DNA from: Bacillota bacterium
GTDB lineage: Bacteria > Bacillota > Bacilli > Desulfuribacillales > Desulfuribacillaceae
NCBI GenBank assembly: GCA_023388635.1
Contig: JAEWFW010000018.1
Coordinates: 13,055 to 77,054, forward strand
DNA: 64,000 nt
Reading direction: 5' to 3'
The position numbers were made by a program, and so were the translations under genes. Numbering within the stretch: the first letter of the stretch is position 1; every line of letters begins with the position of its first letter. Below, piece after piece: positions 44,958 to 53,316 of the stretch. Under the pieces are notes generated by a model. That model did not search any database. It had not been told where the DNA came from and saw only the letters and a program-made list of their open reading frames with translations.

Positions 44958-46619
44958 ATGGCAAACAAAGTTACACAAGGCGTGGAAAGAGCACCTCATC
45001 GTTCGTTGTTTAAAGCGATGGGATACATTGACGAAGAATTGCGCCAACCTTTAATCGGGGTTGTCAATTCTCATAATGAAATTATACCAGGTCATAAACA
45101 CCTCAAGCAGATATCAGAAGCAGTTAAAGCAGGTATCCGTTTTGCCGGAGGCACGCCACTGGAATTCTCGACAATCGCTGTTTGTGACGGAATCGCCATG
45201 AATCATACAGGAATGCACTATTCATTGGCGAGCAGAGAATTAATTGCGGACAGTGTGGAAGTGGTGGCAAACGCCCATGATTTTGATGCGCTGGTGTTCA
45301 TCCCTAACTGTGACAAAGTCGTTCCAGGCATGCTAATGGCTGCTGCGAGAATCAACAAGCCGTCTATTTTCATCAGTGGTGGACCGATGCTTGCCGGTAA
45401 ATTCAAAGGGCAGAGTGTCAGTCTCAGCAGCATGTTTGAGGCGGTAGGCTCTGTAAAAGCCGGAAAAATGACCGAAGCAGATTTATATGAGATGGAAGAA
45501 AACGCTTGTCCTAGCTGCGGTTCTTGCTCAGGAATGTTTACAGCCAACTCGATGAATTGTCTCACAGAAGCAATCGGTATGGCATTACCGGGATCAGGAA
45601 CGACACCGGCAGTTTTCGCCCATAGAGAGCGGCTGGCGAAGTACGCAGGGATTAAAGTGATGGAATTACTGGAACGAGATCTTCGTCCACGTGATATCAT
45701 GACAAAAGCGTTGGAAAATGCTTTAGCCGTGGATATGGCGATGGGTTGTTCATCAAATACGATTCTGCATTTACTGGCAATTGCTTATGAGCTGGATGTG
45801 AAACTGGATTTGAAACGCATTGACGAAATCAGTGGACGTACACCGCAGTTGTGCAAGCTCAGCCCGGCAGGAGAACAGCACATTGAGGACTTGTATTTTG
45901 CGGGCGGCATTCAAGCCGTCATGAAAGAATTACAGGATTATCTCGATACAAGTGTTATGACGGTGACAGGTAAGACGTTGGCAGAAAATCTGCAACATGC
46001 ACAAAACGTCAACAGCGAAGTGATTCGTTCGCCGAAAGACCCGTATAACGCAACTGGCGGTATCGCGATTTTGTTTGGCAACTTGGCACCAGACGGAGCC
46101 GTCGTTAAGCAAGGCGCCGTAGCACCGGAGATGCTAGTGCACCAAGGACCGGCAAAAGTATTTGACAGCGAAGAAGGTGCTGTCACTGCAATTATGTCGG
46201 GACAGATCGTCAAAGGCGACGTCGTCGTCATTCGCTATGAAGGACCGAAAGGCGGACCGGGCATGCGCGAGATGCTTACACCGACATCGGCGTTGGCGGG
46301 AATGGAACTTGATAAACATGTGGCATTATTGACAGACGGACGTTTTTCAGGAGCGACTCGCGGGGCTTCGATCGGTCACGTTTCACCGGAAGCAAAGGCA
46401 TATGGACCGATTGCGATTGTACAGAATGGAGATATCGTCTCCATCGATATTCCACAGCGCAAGCTCGATATCCAGTTGTCCGATGCAGAAATCGCACAGC
46501 GACTTGAGGAATCAAGGGAAATGATTGATGCCGTACAGCCGAAGGTCACCACAGGATATTTGAAACGGTATTCTCGATTAGTACAATCGGCTAATACAGG
46601 GGCAGTTTTTGAAAAATAG
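44958..46619 (+). CDS. ilvD: Dihydroxy-acid dehydratase
   Basis: This 553-residue cytoplasmic iron-sulfur enzyme dehydrates dihydroxy acids to 2-oxo acids in Val/Ile/Leu synthesis. FPNCDK-like IPNCDKVVPG (C118) and NACPSCGSCSGMFTANS (C184, C187, C190) are the cluster region. The early site reads IIPGHKHL, as in the oxygen-sensitive E. coli type, rather than the Cys-containing PCN form of [2Fe-2S] enzymes, so a [4Fe-4S] cluster is inferred. The ATG has GGAG nine bases upstream; a GTG three codons earlier is rejected. Second gene of the operon. Confidence 0.96.
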   Translation: MANKVTQGVERAPHRSLFKAMGYIDEELRQPLIGVVNSHNEIIPGHKHLKQISEAVKAGIRFAGGTPLEFSTIAVCDGIAMNHTGMHYSLASRELIADSVEVVANAHDFDALVFIPNCDKVVPGMLMAAARINKPSIFISGGPMLAGKFKGQSVSLSSMFEAVGSVKAGKMTEADLYEMEENACPSCGSCSGMFTANSMNCLTEAIGMALPGSGTTPAVFAHRERLAKYAGIKVMELLERDLRPRDIMTKALENALAVDMAMGCSSNTILHLLAIAYELDVKLDLKRIDEISGRTPQLCKLSPAGEQHIEDLYFAGGIQAVMKELQDYLDTSVMTVTGKTLAENLQHAQNVNSEVIRSPKDPYNATGGIAILFGNLAPDGAVVKQGAVAPEMLVHQGPAKVFDSEEGAVTAIMSGQIVKGDVVVIRYEGPKGGPGMREMLTPTSALAGMELDKHVALLTDGRFSGATRGASIGHVSPEAKAYGPIAIVQNGDIVSIDIPQRKLDIQLSDAEIAQRLEESREMIDAVQPKVTTGYLKRYSRLVQSANTGAVFEK

Positions 46620-46783
46620 TTAAAAATATAACCAGCAGATAAAGAGAAATATATAGAATTTATAAAAATGCATGGCAGACAATCTGGAATTGCGAAAAAA
46701 AAGAAAATGCATAGATGAGCATTTATAGATAGAGATAAATATGGATAGCTGGAGAAACATTATGGAAGAAAGAGGTGGGAAAC

Positions 46784-48481
46784 ATGGGTGCGAAAGAAGC
46801 GCAAAAAGTAGTTTTGAACGGTGCGCAGATATTGATTGAATGCTTAAAAATGGAAGGTGTGCAGTGTGTTTTCGGTTATCCCGGCGGACAAATCATGCAA
46901 GTGTATGATGCCCTTTATGACAGTGAAATCAGACATATTCTCACACGTCATGAACAAGGTGCGATCCATGCCGCAGACGGATTCGCCAGAGCTAGCGGTG
47001 AAGTGGGCGTTTGCATTGCCACATCGGGTCCGGGCGCGACAAACCTAGTTACGGGGATTGCGACGGCGTATATGGATTCTGTTCCAATCGTATGCATCAC
47101 GGGGCAGGTTGGTACAACGCTGCTTGGTACAGATGCTTTTCAGGAAGCGGATATTACGGGGATTACGATGCCGATCACAAAGCACAATTATCTTGTGAGG
47201 GATGTTAAAGATTTACCGCGGATTGTTAAAGAAGCGTTCCACATTGCGCGCACGGGACGTCCCGGTCCGGTTTTGATCGACCTGTGTAAAAATGCAAGCA
47301 CGGGAATATCGGAGTTTCATTACCCAAAGGATGTATCGATACGCGGATATAATCCTACGTATGCACCAAATAAAGGTCAAATTAAGAAATTGGCAAAAAT
47401 TATTAAGGAAGCCAAAAAACCGTTAATTATCGCAGGCGGAGGAATGATTCGTTCCGATGCGGCGGAAGAACTGTTTACGATTGCGACGACGTATCGGATT
47501 CCGGTTACAGCGACATTTAACGGGTTGGGGGCATTTCCTGCCAGTCATGAACTGTCATTGGGGATGCCGGGGATGCATGGAACAGTGGCGGCAAACTGGG
47601 CGATTAACGAGTGTGATCTATTATTGAATTTTGGCGCGCGGTTTGATGATCGCGTCATCGGGAAACTCGAAGAATTTGCTAAACAAGCTAAAGTCGTCCA
47701 TGTCGATATAGACCCTGCAGAAATTGGAAAAAATATACCTACGCATATTCCAATTGTCGGTGATTTGAAAAACGTACTGTCTGAATTAGCTGAATTTGCT
47801 GAACCACTTGACACAGAGGAATGGATAAAACAAGTCGATGTATGGAAACAGCAGTATGAAATGCGCTATATTACGGAAGACGGTAAACTTCGTCCGCAGT
47901 TTGTCATTGAGAGCTTATATAAAAAGACAGATGGCAAAGCGATCGTAGCAACAGATGTAGGACAGCATCAAATGTGGACTGCACAGTTTTACAAATTCGA
48001 CCAGCCTCGACAGTTCATTTCATCAGGAGGTCTTGGAACGATGGGATACGGATTGCCTGCATGTCTGGGAGCACAGCTCGGTTGCCCTGATCAGCAGACG
48101 GTTTGTATTTCCGGAGACGGAAGTATCCAGATGAACATTCAAGAACTGGCGACGATTGCGGAACATCGAATTCCTCTGAAATTGGCGATCTTGAATAACG
48201 GAGCATTGGGCATGGTGCGCCAATGGCAAGAGATGTTCTACCAGAAGCGCTATTCGCAGACGATTTTTAATCATCATCCCGATTTTATTAAACTGTCAGA
48301 AGCGTATGGAATTAAAGCGTTTCGCGCCACAACACAGGAAGAAGCATTGAACGTCATTGAAGAGGCATTGCGCTATGACGGTCCATGTGTTATGGAGTTT
48401 GTTGTCGAGCAGGCAGAAAATGTATTTCCGTTTATACCGCCGGGAGCTCCTGTGGAAAATATGATGAAGGGAGATGAATAG
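46784..48481 (+). CDS. ilvB: Acetolactate synthase large subunit
   Basis: This 565-residue ThDP enzyme condenses pyruvate to acetolactate or acetohydroxybutyrate. The catalytic Glu is in ILTRHEQGAIHAADG, the FAD/regulatory domain is central, and the ThDP-Mg motif is GDGSIQMNIQELATIAEHRIPLKLAILNN. The ATG at 46784 follows AGAGGTGGG. The 164 bases after ilvD hold no clear signal. The stop is one base before the small-subunit start, so the subunits are co-translated. Confidence 0.97.
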   Translation: MGAKEAQKVVLNGAQILIECLKMEGVQCVFGYPGGQIMQVYDALYDSEIRHILTRHEQGAIHAADGFARASGEVGVCIATSGPGATNLVTGIATAYMDSVPIVCITGQVGTTLLGTDAFQEADITGITMPITKHNYLVRDVKDLPRIVKEAFHIARTGRPGPVLIDLCKNASTGISEFHYPKDVSIRGYNPTYAPNKGQIKKLAKIIKEAKKPLIIAGGGMIRSDAAEELFTIATTYRIPVTATFNGLGAFPASHELSLGMPGMHGTVAANWAINECDLLLNFGARFDDRVIGKLEEFAKQAKVVHVDIDPAEIGKNIPTHIPIVGDLKNVLSELAEFAEPLDTEEWIKQVDVWKQQYEMRYITEDGKLRPQFVIESLYKKTDGKAIVATDVGQHQMWTAQFYKFDQPRQFISSGGLGTMGYGLPACLGAQLGCPDQQTVCISGDGSIQMNIQELATIAEHRIPLKLAILNNGALGMVRQWQEMFYQKRYSQTIFNHHPDFIKLSEAYGIKAFRATTQEEALNVIEEALRYDGPCVMEFVVEQAENVFPFIPPGAPVENMMKGDE

Positions 48482-48482
48482 G

Positions 48483-48974
48483 ATGAGAAACGTTAAAAAT
48501 GTCATTTCTGTCCTCGTCATTGACCAATCAGGGGTACTAAGCCGCATTGCCAATCTGTTTAGCCGCAGAGGCTTTAACATCGACAGCATTTCAGTCGGTC
48601 CGGCAGAGGAAGCAGGGTTGTCGCGAATGACGATTGTCGTCAACGGTGATGAAGCGACAGTCGAGCAAGTGATGAAACAACTCCACAAACTGATCGATGT
48701 CATTAAAGTTCAGAATATTACTCATGATCCTAACGTCACGAGAGAGTTAGCATTAATTAAGGTCACAGTCAATCCCAATACGCGACCGGAAGTGTTAAAT
48801 TTGATTGAGCCGTTCCGTGCGGCAATCGTCGATGTGAGCAGAAATTCATTGATGGTTCAGGTCATCGGTGATGAACCGAAAATCATTGCCATGTTAGAGC
48901 TGCTGCGTCCTTATGGAATTAAAGAAGTTGCCCGCACTGGTGTCGTATCATTGCTGCGTGGCGGGACTTCCTAA
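48483..48974 (+). CDS. ilvN: Acetolactate synthase small (regulatory) subunit
   Basis: This 163-residue subunit has an N-terminal ACT domain (ISVLVIDQSGVLSRIANLFSRRGFNIDSISVG) that binds valine for feedback inhibition, and a C-terminal domain with VTRELALIKV and RTGVVSLLRG. The ATG at 48483 is correctly spaced from AAGGGAG; the ATG three codons earlier overlaps that site. The length fits the ~160-residue IlvN/IlvH type. Confidence 0.96.
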   Translation: MRNVKNVISVLVIDQSGVLSRIANLFSRRGFNIDSISVGPAEEAGLSRMTIVVNGDEATVEQVMKQLHKLIDVIKVQNITHDPNVTRELALIKVTVNPNTRPEVLNLIEPFRAAIVDVSRNSLMVQVIGDEPKIIAMLELLRPYGIKEVARTGVVSLLRGGTS

Positions 48975-49058
48975 GAAGTTCATATGATTGCAAGTTTTTC
49001 ATTGCAGTATCAATAGAAATATCACACTACAAACAATATAAAATGGAGGTTTTTTACA

Positions 49059-50051
49059 ATGGTTAAAATGTATTATGACAATGAAGCGAGTTTGGCAGCA
49101 CTGCAAGGAAAAACGATCGCAGTTATCGGATATGGAAGTCAGGGACATGGGCAAGCACAGAACCTACGCGACAGCGGTTTAAATGTCGTTATCGGTTTGC
49201 GCAAAGGAAAATCATGGGATGTAGCAGAAGCTGATGGCTTCGAAGTATACAGTGTAGCAGAAGCAGTGCAAAAGGCTGATTTTATCCAAATCTTGCTTCC
49301 GGATGAGCGACAAGCGCAAGTATATAAAGAAGAAATAGAGCCGTATTTGACAGAAGGTAAGACATTGTCTTTCTCCCACGGTTTTAACGTTCATTTTGGA
49401 CAAATCGTACCACCGAAAAACGTTGATGTTATGTTGATCGCACCGAAGGGTCCTGGACATCTTGTACGCCGCGTGTACACAGAAGGCGGAGGCGTACCTG
49501 GTCTGTTTGCTATCGAGCAAGACGCAACAGGCAAAGCACGTAGTATCGCTTTGGCATATGCGAACGGAATCGGCGCAACACGTGCCGGAGTGTTGGAAAC
49601 GTCTTTTAAAGAAGAGACAGAGACAGATTTATTCGGAGAACAGGCTGTACTTTGCGGCGGTGCGTCTGAGCTTGTAAAAGCAGGATTCGAAACGCTTGTA
49701 GAGGCAGGCTATCAACCGGAGATCGCGTACTTTGAGTGCCTACATGAACTTAAATTGATCGTTGACTTGATGTATGAAGGCGGCTTGAGCAAAATGCGTT
49801 ACTCTATTAGTGACACAGCTCAATACGGAGACTTCATGGTTGGCCGCAGAATCATCACTGATGAAACTCGTAAAGAAATGAAAAAAGTATTAAAAGAGAT
49901 TCAAGACGGAGAATTCGCACGCAATTGGATTCTTGAAAATCAAGCAAACAGACCAGTATTCAACGCGATTGCTAAGAGAGAAGAAGCACAGCAAATCGAG
50001 CAAGTCGGTCAAGAATTGCGCAAAATGATGACTTGGATCAATAAAAAATAA
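49059..50051 (+). CDS. ilvC: Ketol-acid reductoisomerase
   Basis: This 330-residue class I enzyme isomerises and reduces acetolactate with NADPH and Mg. The cofactor motif GYGSQGHGQAQNL, the ligand region ETETDLFGEQAVLCGG and the C-terminal knot domain with CLHELKLIVDLMYEGG and RYSISDTAQYGD are present. GGAGG precedes the ATG. It is the fifth gene of the operon. A perfect hairpin follows before leuC. Confidence 0.97.
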   Translation: MVKMYYDNEASLAALQGKTIAVIGYGSQGHGQAQNLRDSGLNVVIGLRKGKSWDVAEADGFEVYSVAEAVQKADFIQILLPDERQAQVYKEEIEPYLTEGKTLSFSHGFNVHFGQIVPPKNVDVMLIAPKGPGHLVRRVYTEGGGVPGLFAIEQDATGKARSIALAYANGIGATRAGVLETSFKEETETDLFGEQAVLCGGASELVKAGFETLVEAGYQPEIAYFECLHELKLIVDLMYEGGLSKMRYSISDTAQYGDFMVGRRIITDETRKEMKKVLKEIQDGEFARNWILENQANRPVFNAIAKREEAQQIEQVGQELRKMMTWINKK

Positions 50052-50078
50052 ATTTTTTGGAAAATAGATAGAAGTATC

Positions 50079-50115
50079 TGTGTCCTCTAGAACTGCTTGT
50101 GTACTAGAGGACACA
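50079..50115 (+). promoter_or_regulatory. Perfect 12-bp hairpin between ilvC and leuC
   Basis: TGTGTCCTCTAG and CTAGAGGACACA form a perfect 12-base stem with a 13-base loop, followed by AAAAATATAG rather than Ts. It is unlikely to be an intrinsic terminator; an mRNA processing or stability element is more likely, as known for Bacillus ilv-leu mRNA. Confidence 0.6.
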
Positions 50116-50147
50116 AAAATATAGACACTCAAAGGGAGGAAACAATC

Positions 50148-51431
50148 ATGGGAATGACGATGGTTGAAAAAATTCTGGCAGCCCACTGTGATAGTGATCA
50201 AGTGAAAGCTGGAGAATTGATCAATGTAAGACTTGATGGAACATTGGCGAACGATGTGACGGCTCCCGTTGCGATTCGTGAATTTAATAAATTAGGTGTA
50301 AAGACAGTGTTTGATCGCAATAAGGTGTTTTTAGTACCGGATCATTTTGCTCCAAACAAGGACATTATGTCGGCGGAACAGACGAAAATCATGCGCGATT
50401 TTGCTCGTGAGCACGAGATCGTCAACTATTTTGAAATCGGGGAAATGGGTGTAGAGCACTGCCTATTGCCGGAAAAAGGACTTGTATTGCCTGGTGATGT
50501 AGTGATCGGCGCCGATTCTCACACATGTACGTATGGCGCGTTGGGAGCGTTCGCTACAGGTGTCGGCAGTACCGATATGGCCTGTGGAATGGCGACAGGC
50601 GAAGCATGGTTTAAAGTTCCGGAGACAATTAAGTTTGTGTTTAAGGGAGAGCTGCAACCGTATGTGACGGGCAAAGACTTAATTCTGCATACGATCGGTG
50701 ATATCGGTGTTGACGGAGCGCGCTATTGTGCAATGGAATTCACCGGTCCCGTTATTGAGCAATTAACTATGGATCAGCGTTTTACCATGGCGAACATGGC
50801 AATTGAAGCAGGTGCGAAATGCGGATTGTTTGAAGTCGATGATAAGACATTAGCTTATGTCAAAGACCGCGCAAAACGCGAATTTACTATATATAAAGCA
50901 GATGAAGATGCAGTCTATTCCAAAGTGATTGAGTATGATGTATCGACAATTGAGCCGACCGTGGCATTCCCGCATTTACCGGAAAATACGCATCCGGTCA
51001 GCCATGGCAAAGATATTGCCGTCGATCAGGTTGTGATCGGTTCATGTACGAATGGTAGATTGGAAGACTTACGGGTAGCGGCGAGATTGCTGGAAGGGCA
51101 AAAAGTCAACCGCAATGTACGCACAATCGTCATACCAGGCACGCAACAAATTTACTTGGATGCTATGAAAGAAGGATTAGTAGAAATCTTCATCAATGCG
51201 GGAGCGATCGTCAGCACACCGACTTGCGGTCCTTGCCTAGGCGGTCATATGGGTATTCTCGCAAAGGGCGAGCGTGCCGTGGCAACGACGAATCGTAACT
51301 TTGTCGGTCGTATGGGGCATCCGGAAAGTGAAGTATACCTGGCAAGTCCTGCTGTAGCTGCTGCGACAGCGATTGTCGGCAAGATTACCCATCCGGCAGA
51401 GATTAAACCTTATGAGGAGGTTGTGAGATAA
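50148..51431 (+). CDS. leuC: 3-Isopropylmalate dehydratase large subunit
   Basis: This 427-residue aconitase-family subunit isomerises isopropylmalate. The cluster cysteines are in GSCTNGR and TCGPCLGG. GADSHTCTYGALG and the short length place it in the archaeal/clostridial type rather than the ~470-residue Bacillus/E. coli type. AAAGGGAGG lies just before the ATG. The stop and the leuD start overlap by one base (TAATG). leuA, expected just upstream, is absent. Confidence 0.95.
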   Translation: MGMTMVEKILAAHCDSDQVKAGELINVRLDGTLANDVTAPVAIREFNKLGVKTVFDRNKVFLVPDHFAPNKDIMSAEQTKIMRDFAREHEIVNYFEIGEMGVEHCLLPEKGLVLPGDVVIGADSHTCTYGALGAFATGVGSTDMACGMATGEAWFKVPETIKFVFKGELQPYVTGKDLILHTIGDIGVDGARYCAMEFTGPVIEQLTMDQRFTMANMAIEAGAKCGLFEVDDKTLAYVKDRAKREFTIYKADEDAVYSKVIEYDVSTIEPTVAFPHLPENTHPVSHGKDIAVDQVVIGSCTNGRLEDLRVAARLLEGQKVNRNVRTIVIPGTQQIYLDAMKEGLVEIFINAGAIVSTPTCGPCLGGHMGILAKGERAVATTNRNFVGRMGHPESEVYLASPAVAAATAIVGKITHPAEIKPYEEVVR

Positions 51432-51925
51432 TGAAATTATCAGGTAGAACGTGGAAATTTGGACATGATGTCGATACAGATTTAATTATTCCTGCACGTT
51501 ATTTGAACACCTCTGATCCTAAAGAGTTGGCAAAACATTGTATGGAAGACGCAGACCCGACGTTTGCCGGCAAAGTGAAACCAGGAGACATTATGATCGC
51601 CGGTAAAAACTTCGGATGCGGCAGTTCACGCGAGCACGCTCCGATTGCGATTAAAGAAGTGGGAGTGCCGATTGTCATCGCTGAATCGTTCGCGCGGATT
51701 TTTTACCGCAATGCGATTAACATCGGTTTGCCGATTATGGAATCCCCAGACGCTGCGAAAGAAATTGAAGAAGGCGACGAAGTAGAAGTCGATCTCGACA
51801 GCGGTTTGATCACGAACAAGACGAAAAATAAAACATACCAAGCGGCGGCATTTCCTCCGTTTATCCAGGAAATTATCAATGTCGGCGGATTAGTCAACTA
51901 TGTGAAGAAGAAGGTGAATGCGTAA
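51431..51925 (+). CDS. leuD: 3-Isopropylmalate dehydratase small subunit
   Basis: This 164-residue swivel-domain subunit carries DVDTDLIIPARYLNT, FGCGSSREHAPIAIK and ESFARIFYRNAINIG, and matches the short LeuD type that partners the 427-residue LeuC. Each end overlaps a neighbouring gene by one base, so leuC-leuD-leuB are strongly coupled. Confidence 0.96.
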   Translation: MKLSGRTWKFGHDVDTDLIIPARYLNTSDPKELAKHCMEDADPTFAGKVKPGDIMIAGKNFGCGSSREHAPIAIKEVGVPIVIAESFARIFYRNAINIGLPIMESPDAAKEIEEGDEVEVDLDSGLITNKTKNKTYQAAAFPPFIQEIINVGGLVNYVKKKVNA

Positions 51926-53010
51926 TGACGAAGAAAATTGCCGTACTTCCCGGTGACGGGATCGGTCCCGACATTATCGCGGAAGCCATTAAAGTATTGC
52001 GGAAAGTTGAAGAGCTTTCAGAAGTATCGTACGAATTTACCGAGTATCCTGTCGGAGGATGCGCAATCGACCAAACGGGAGAGCCGTTGCCTGACAGTAC
52101 GTTGGAAGGATGTAAGGCGAGCGATGCAGTACTTTTGGGAGCGGTTGGTGGCCCTAAGTGGGATGCACTCCCAGGGAAGAAACGTCCGGAAGCAGCACTA
52201 CTTGGATTGCGCAAAGAATTAGGGTTGTATGCTAATCTCAGACCTGCCGTCGTCTATCCGAGTTTAGTCGGTGCCTCGACACTCAAAGAGGAAGTCGTAT
52301 CGGGTGTAGACCTGCTTGTCGTACGTGAATTGACCGGGGGAATTTACTTCGGAGAACATAAGCGTGAGACGACAGCAGACGGCGTGGAGAAAGCTGTTGA
52401 CGTGCTGGAATACACACGCCCAGAAATCGAACGGATTGTCCGTCTTGCTTTTGAATTGGCGACGAAACGCCGCAGCAAAGTAACATCTGTCGATAAAGCG
52501 AATATCATCGAGACTTCGAGATTGTGGCGTGAAGTCGTTGCCGAAGTTCGTCAAGACTATCCGGAAGTGGAAGTTGACCAACAGTACGTTGACAACTGCG
52601 CAATGCAATTGGTGCGCAATCCGAAACAATTTGACGTGATTGTGACAGAGAACATGTTTGGAGACATCCTCAGCGATGAAGCGGCGATGCTCACCGGATC
52701 GATCGGTATGCTGGCTTCGGCAAGTATCGGAACACAAAATCATGCGATGTATGAGCCAATCCACGGTTCTGCTCCGGATATTGCCGGTAAGAACATTGCC
52801 AATCCAATCGCGACGATCTTATCGGCTGCGATGATGTTACGCTTCTCATTTAACCAAGACCGTGAAGCAAATGCCATCGAAGATGCCGTATCTGCTGTCT
52901 TAGACAAAGGATTACGCACAGGAGATATCGCTGGAAAAGGAGAGCAGGCTCTGTCGACAACGGAAATGGGTGCAGCGATCATTGAGGAATTGGAAAGCAT
53001 TTTAAAATAG
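51925..53010 (+). CDS. leuB: 3-Isopropylmalate dehydrogenase
   Basis: This 361-residue NAD-dependent enzyme oxidises and decarboxylates 3-isopropylmalate. GDGIGPDI, the substrate arginine region VVRELTGGIYFGEH, VDKANIIETSRLWR and the metal aspartates in NMFGDILSDEAAMLTGSIGML are present. It is the last gene of the operon, followed by a strong terminator. Confidence 0.97.
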   Translation: MTKKIAVLPGDGIGPDIIAEAIKVLRKVEELSEVSYEFTEYPVGGCAIDQTGEPLPDSTLEGCKASDAVLLGAVGGPKWDALPGKKRPEAALLGLRKELGLYANLRPAVVYPSLVGASTLKEEVVSGVDLLVVRELTGGIYFGEHKRETTADGVEKAVDVLEYTRPEIERIVRLAFELATKRRSKVTSVDKANIIETSRLWREVVAEVRQDYPEVEVDQQYVDNCAMQLVRNPKQFDVIVTENMFGDILSDEAAMLTGSIGMLASASIGTQNHAMYEPIHGSAPDIAGKNIANPIATILSAAMMLRFSFNQDREANAIEDAVSAVLDKGLRTGDIAGKGEQALSTTEMGAAIIEELESILK

Positions 53011-53017
53011 CATACAG

Positions 53018-53057
53018 AACCCGCCCCGTTGCAATCATGGAGCGGGTTGTTTGTTTT
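53018..53057 (+). terminator. Terminator of the ilv-leu operon
   Basis: AACCCGC and GCGGGTT form a G+C-rich stem eight bases after leuB, followed by GTTTGTTTT. Confidence 0.85.
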
Positions 53058-53061
53058 AGAA

Positions 53062-53214
53062 CATTTGCCTGCGTCAGGGACTTGACAAATACTAAGTTTT
53101 GTTTACATGATCAGAATAAAGAAAGTGATTTTTGATTGGCGATTCTGATCATAAGTAACGGCAGCTAAGCATTTGTCTGCGTCCGAGGACTTGACAAATA
53201 CTAAGTTTTGTTTA
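53062..53214 (+). repeat. Duplicated ~44-base promoter element flanking an 11-bp inverted repeat, upstream of pyc
   Basis: Two near-identical copies (53062-53105 and 53170-53214) share CATTTG(C/T)CTGCGTC, GGACTTGACAAATACTAAG and TTTTGTTTA. Between them lies a perfect inverted repeat, ATGATCAGAAT/ATTCTGATCAT (53107-53117 and 53142-53152). Together they fill most of the 306-base gap between leuB and pyc. The layout suggests a duplicated promoter with an operator between the copies. Confidence 0.85.
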
Positions 53215-53218
53215 TGAT
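53191..53218 (+). promoter_or_regulatory. Probable pyc promoter in the second repeat copy
   Basis: TTGACA is followed after 16 bases by TATGAT. The first repeat copy keeps TTGACA but has TACATG at this place, so only the second copy looks like a full promoter. Transcription would begin about 90 bases before the pyc start. Confidence 0.6.
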
Positions 53219-53316
53219 TGATTACAATAAATGTGAGGAAAAATTTTTGAAAATCCTGTAGAATAGATATATCGTTCCATTAAGATATATAAGGATGAAA
53301 AACTGGGAGGTGTCAT

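Noticed and set aside
50079..50115. Intrinsic terminator ending the ilv part of the operon
   Set aside because: The stem is followed by A residues, not Ts, and leuC has no visible promoter of its own.
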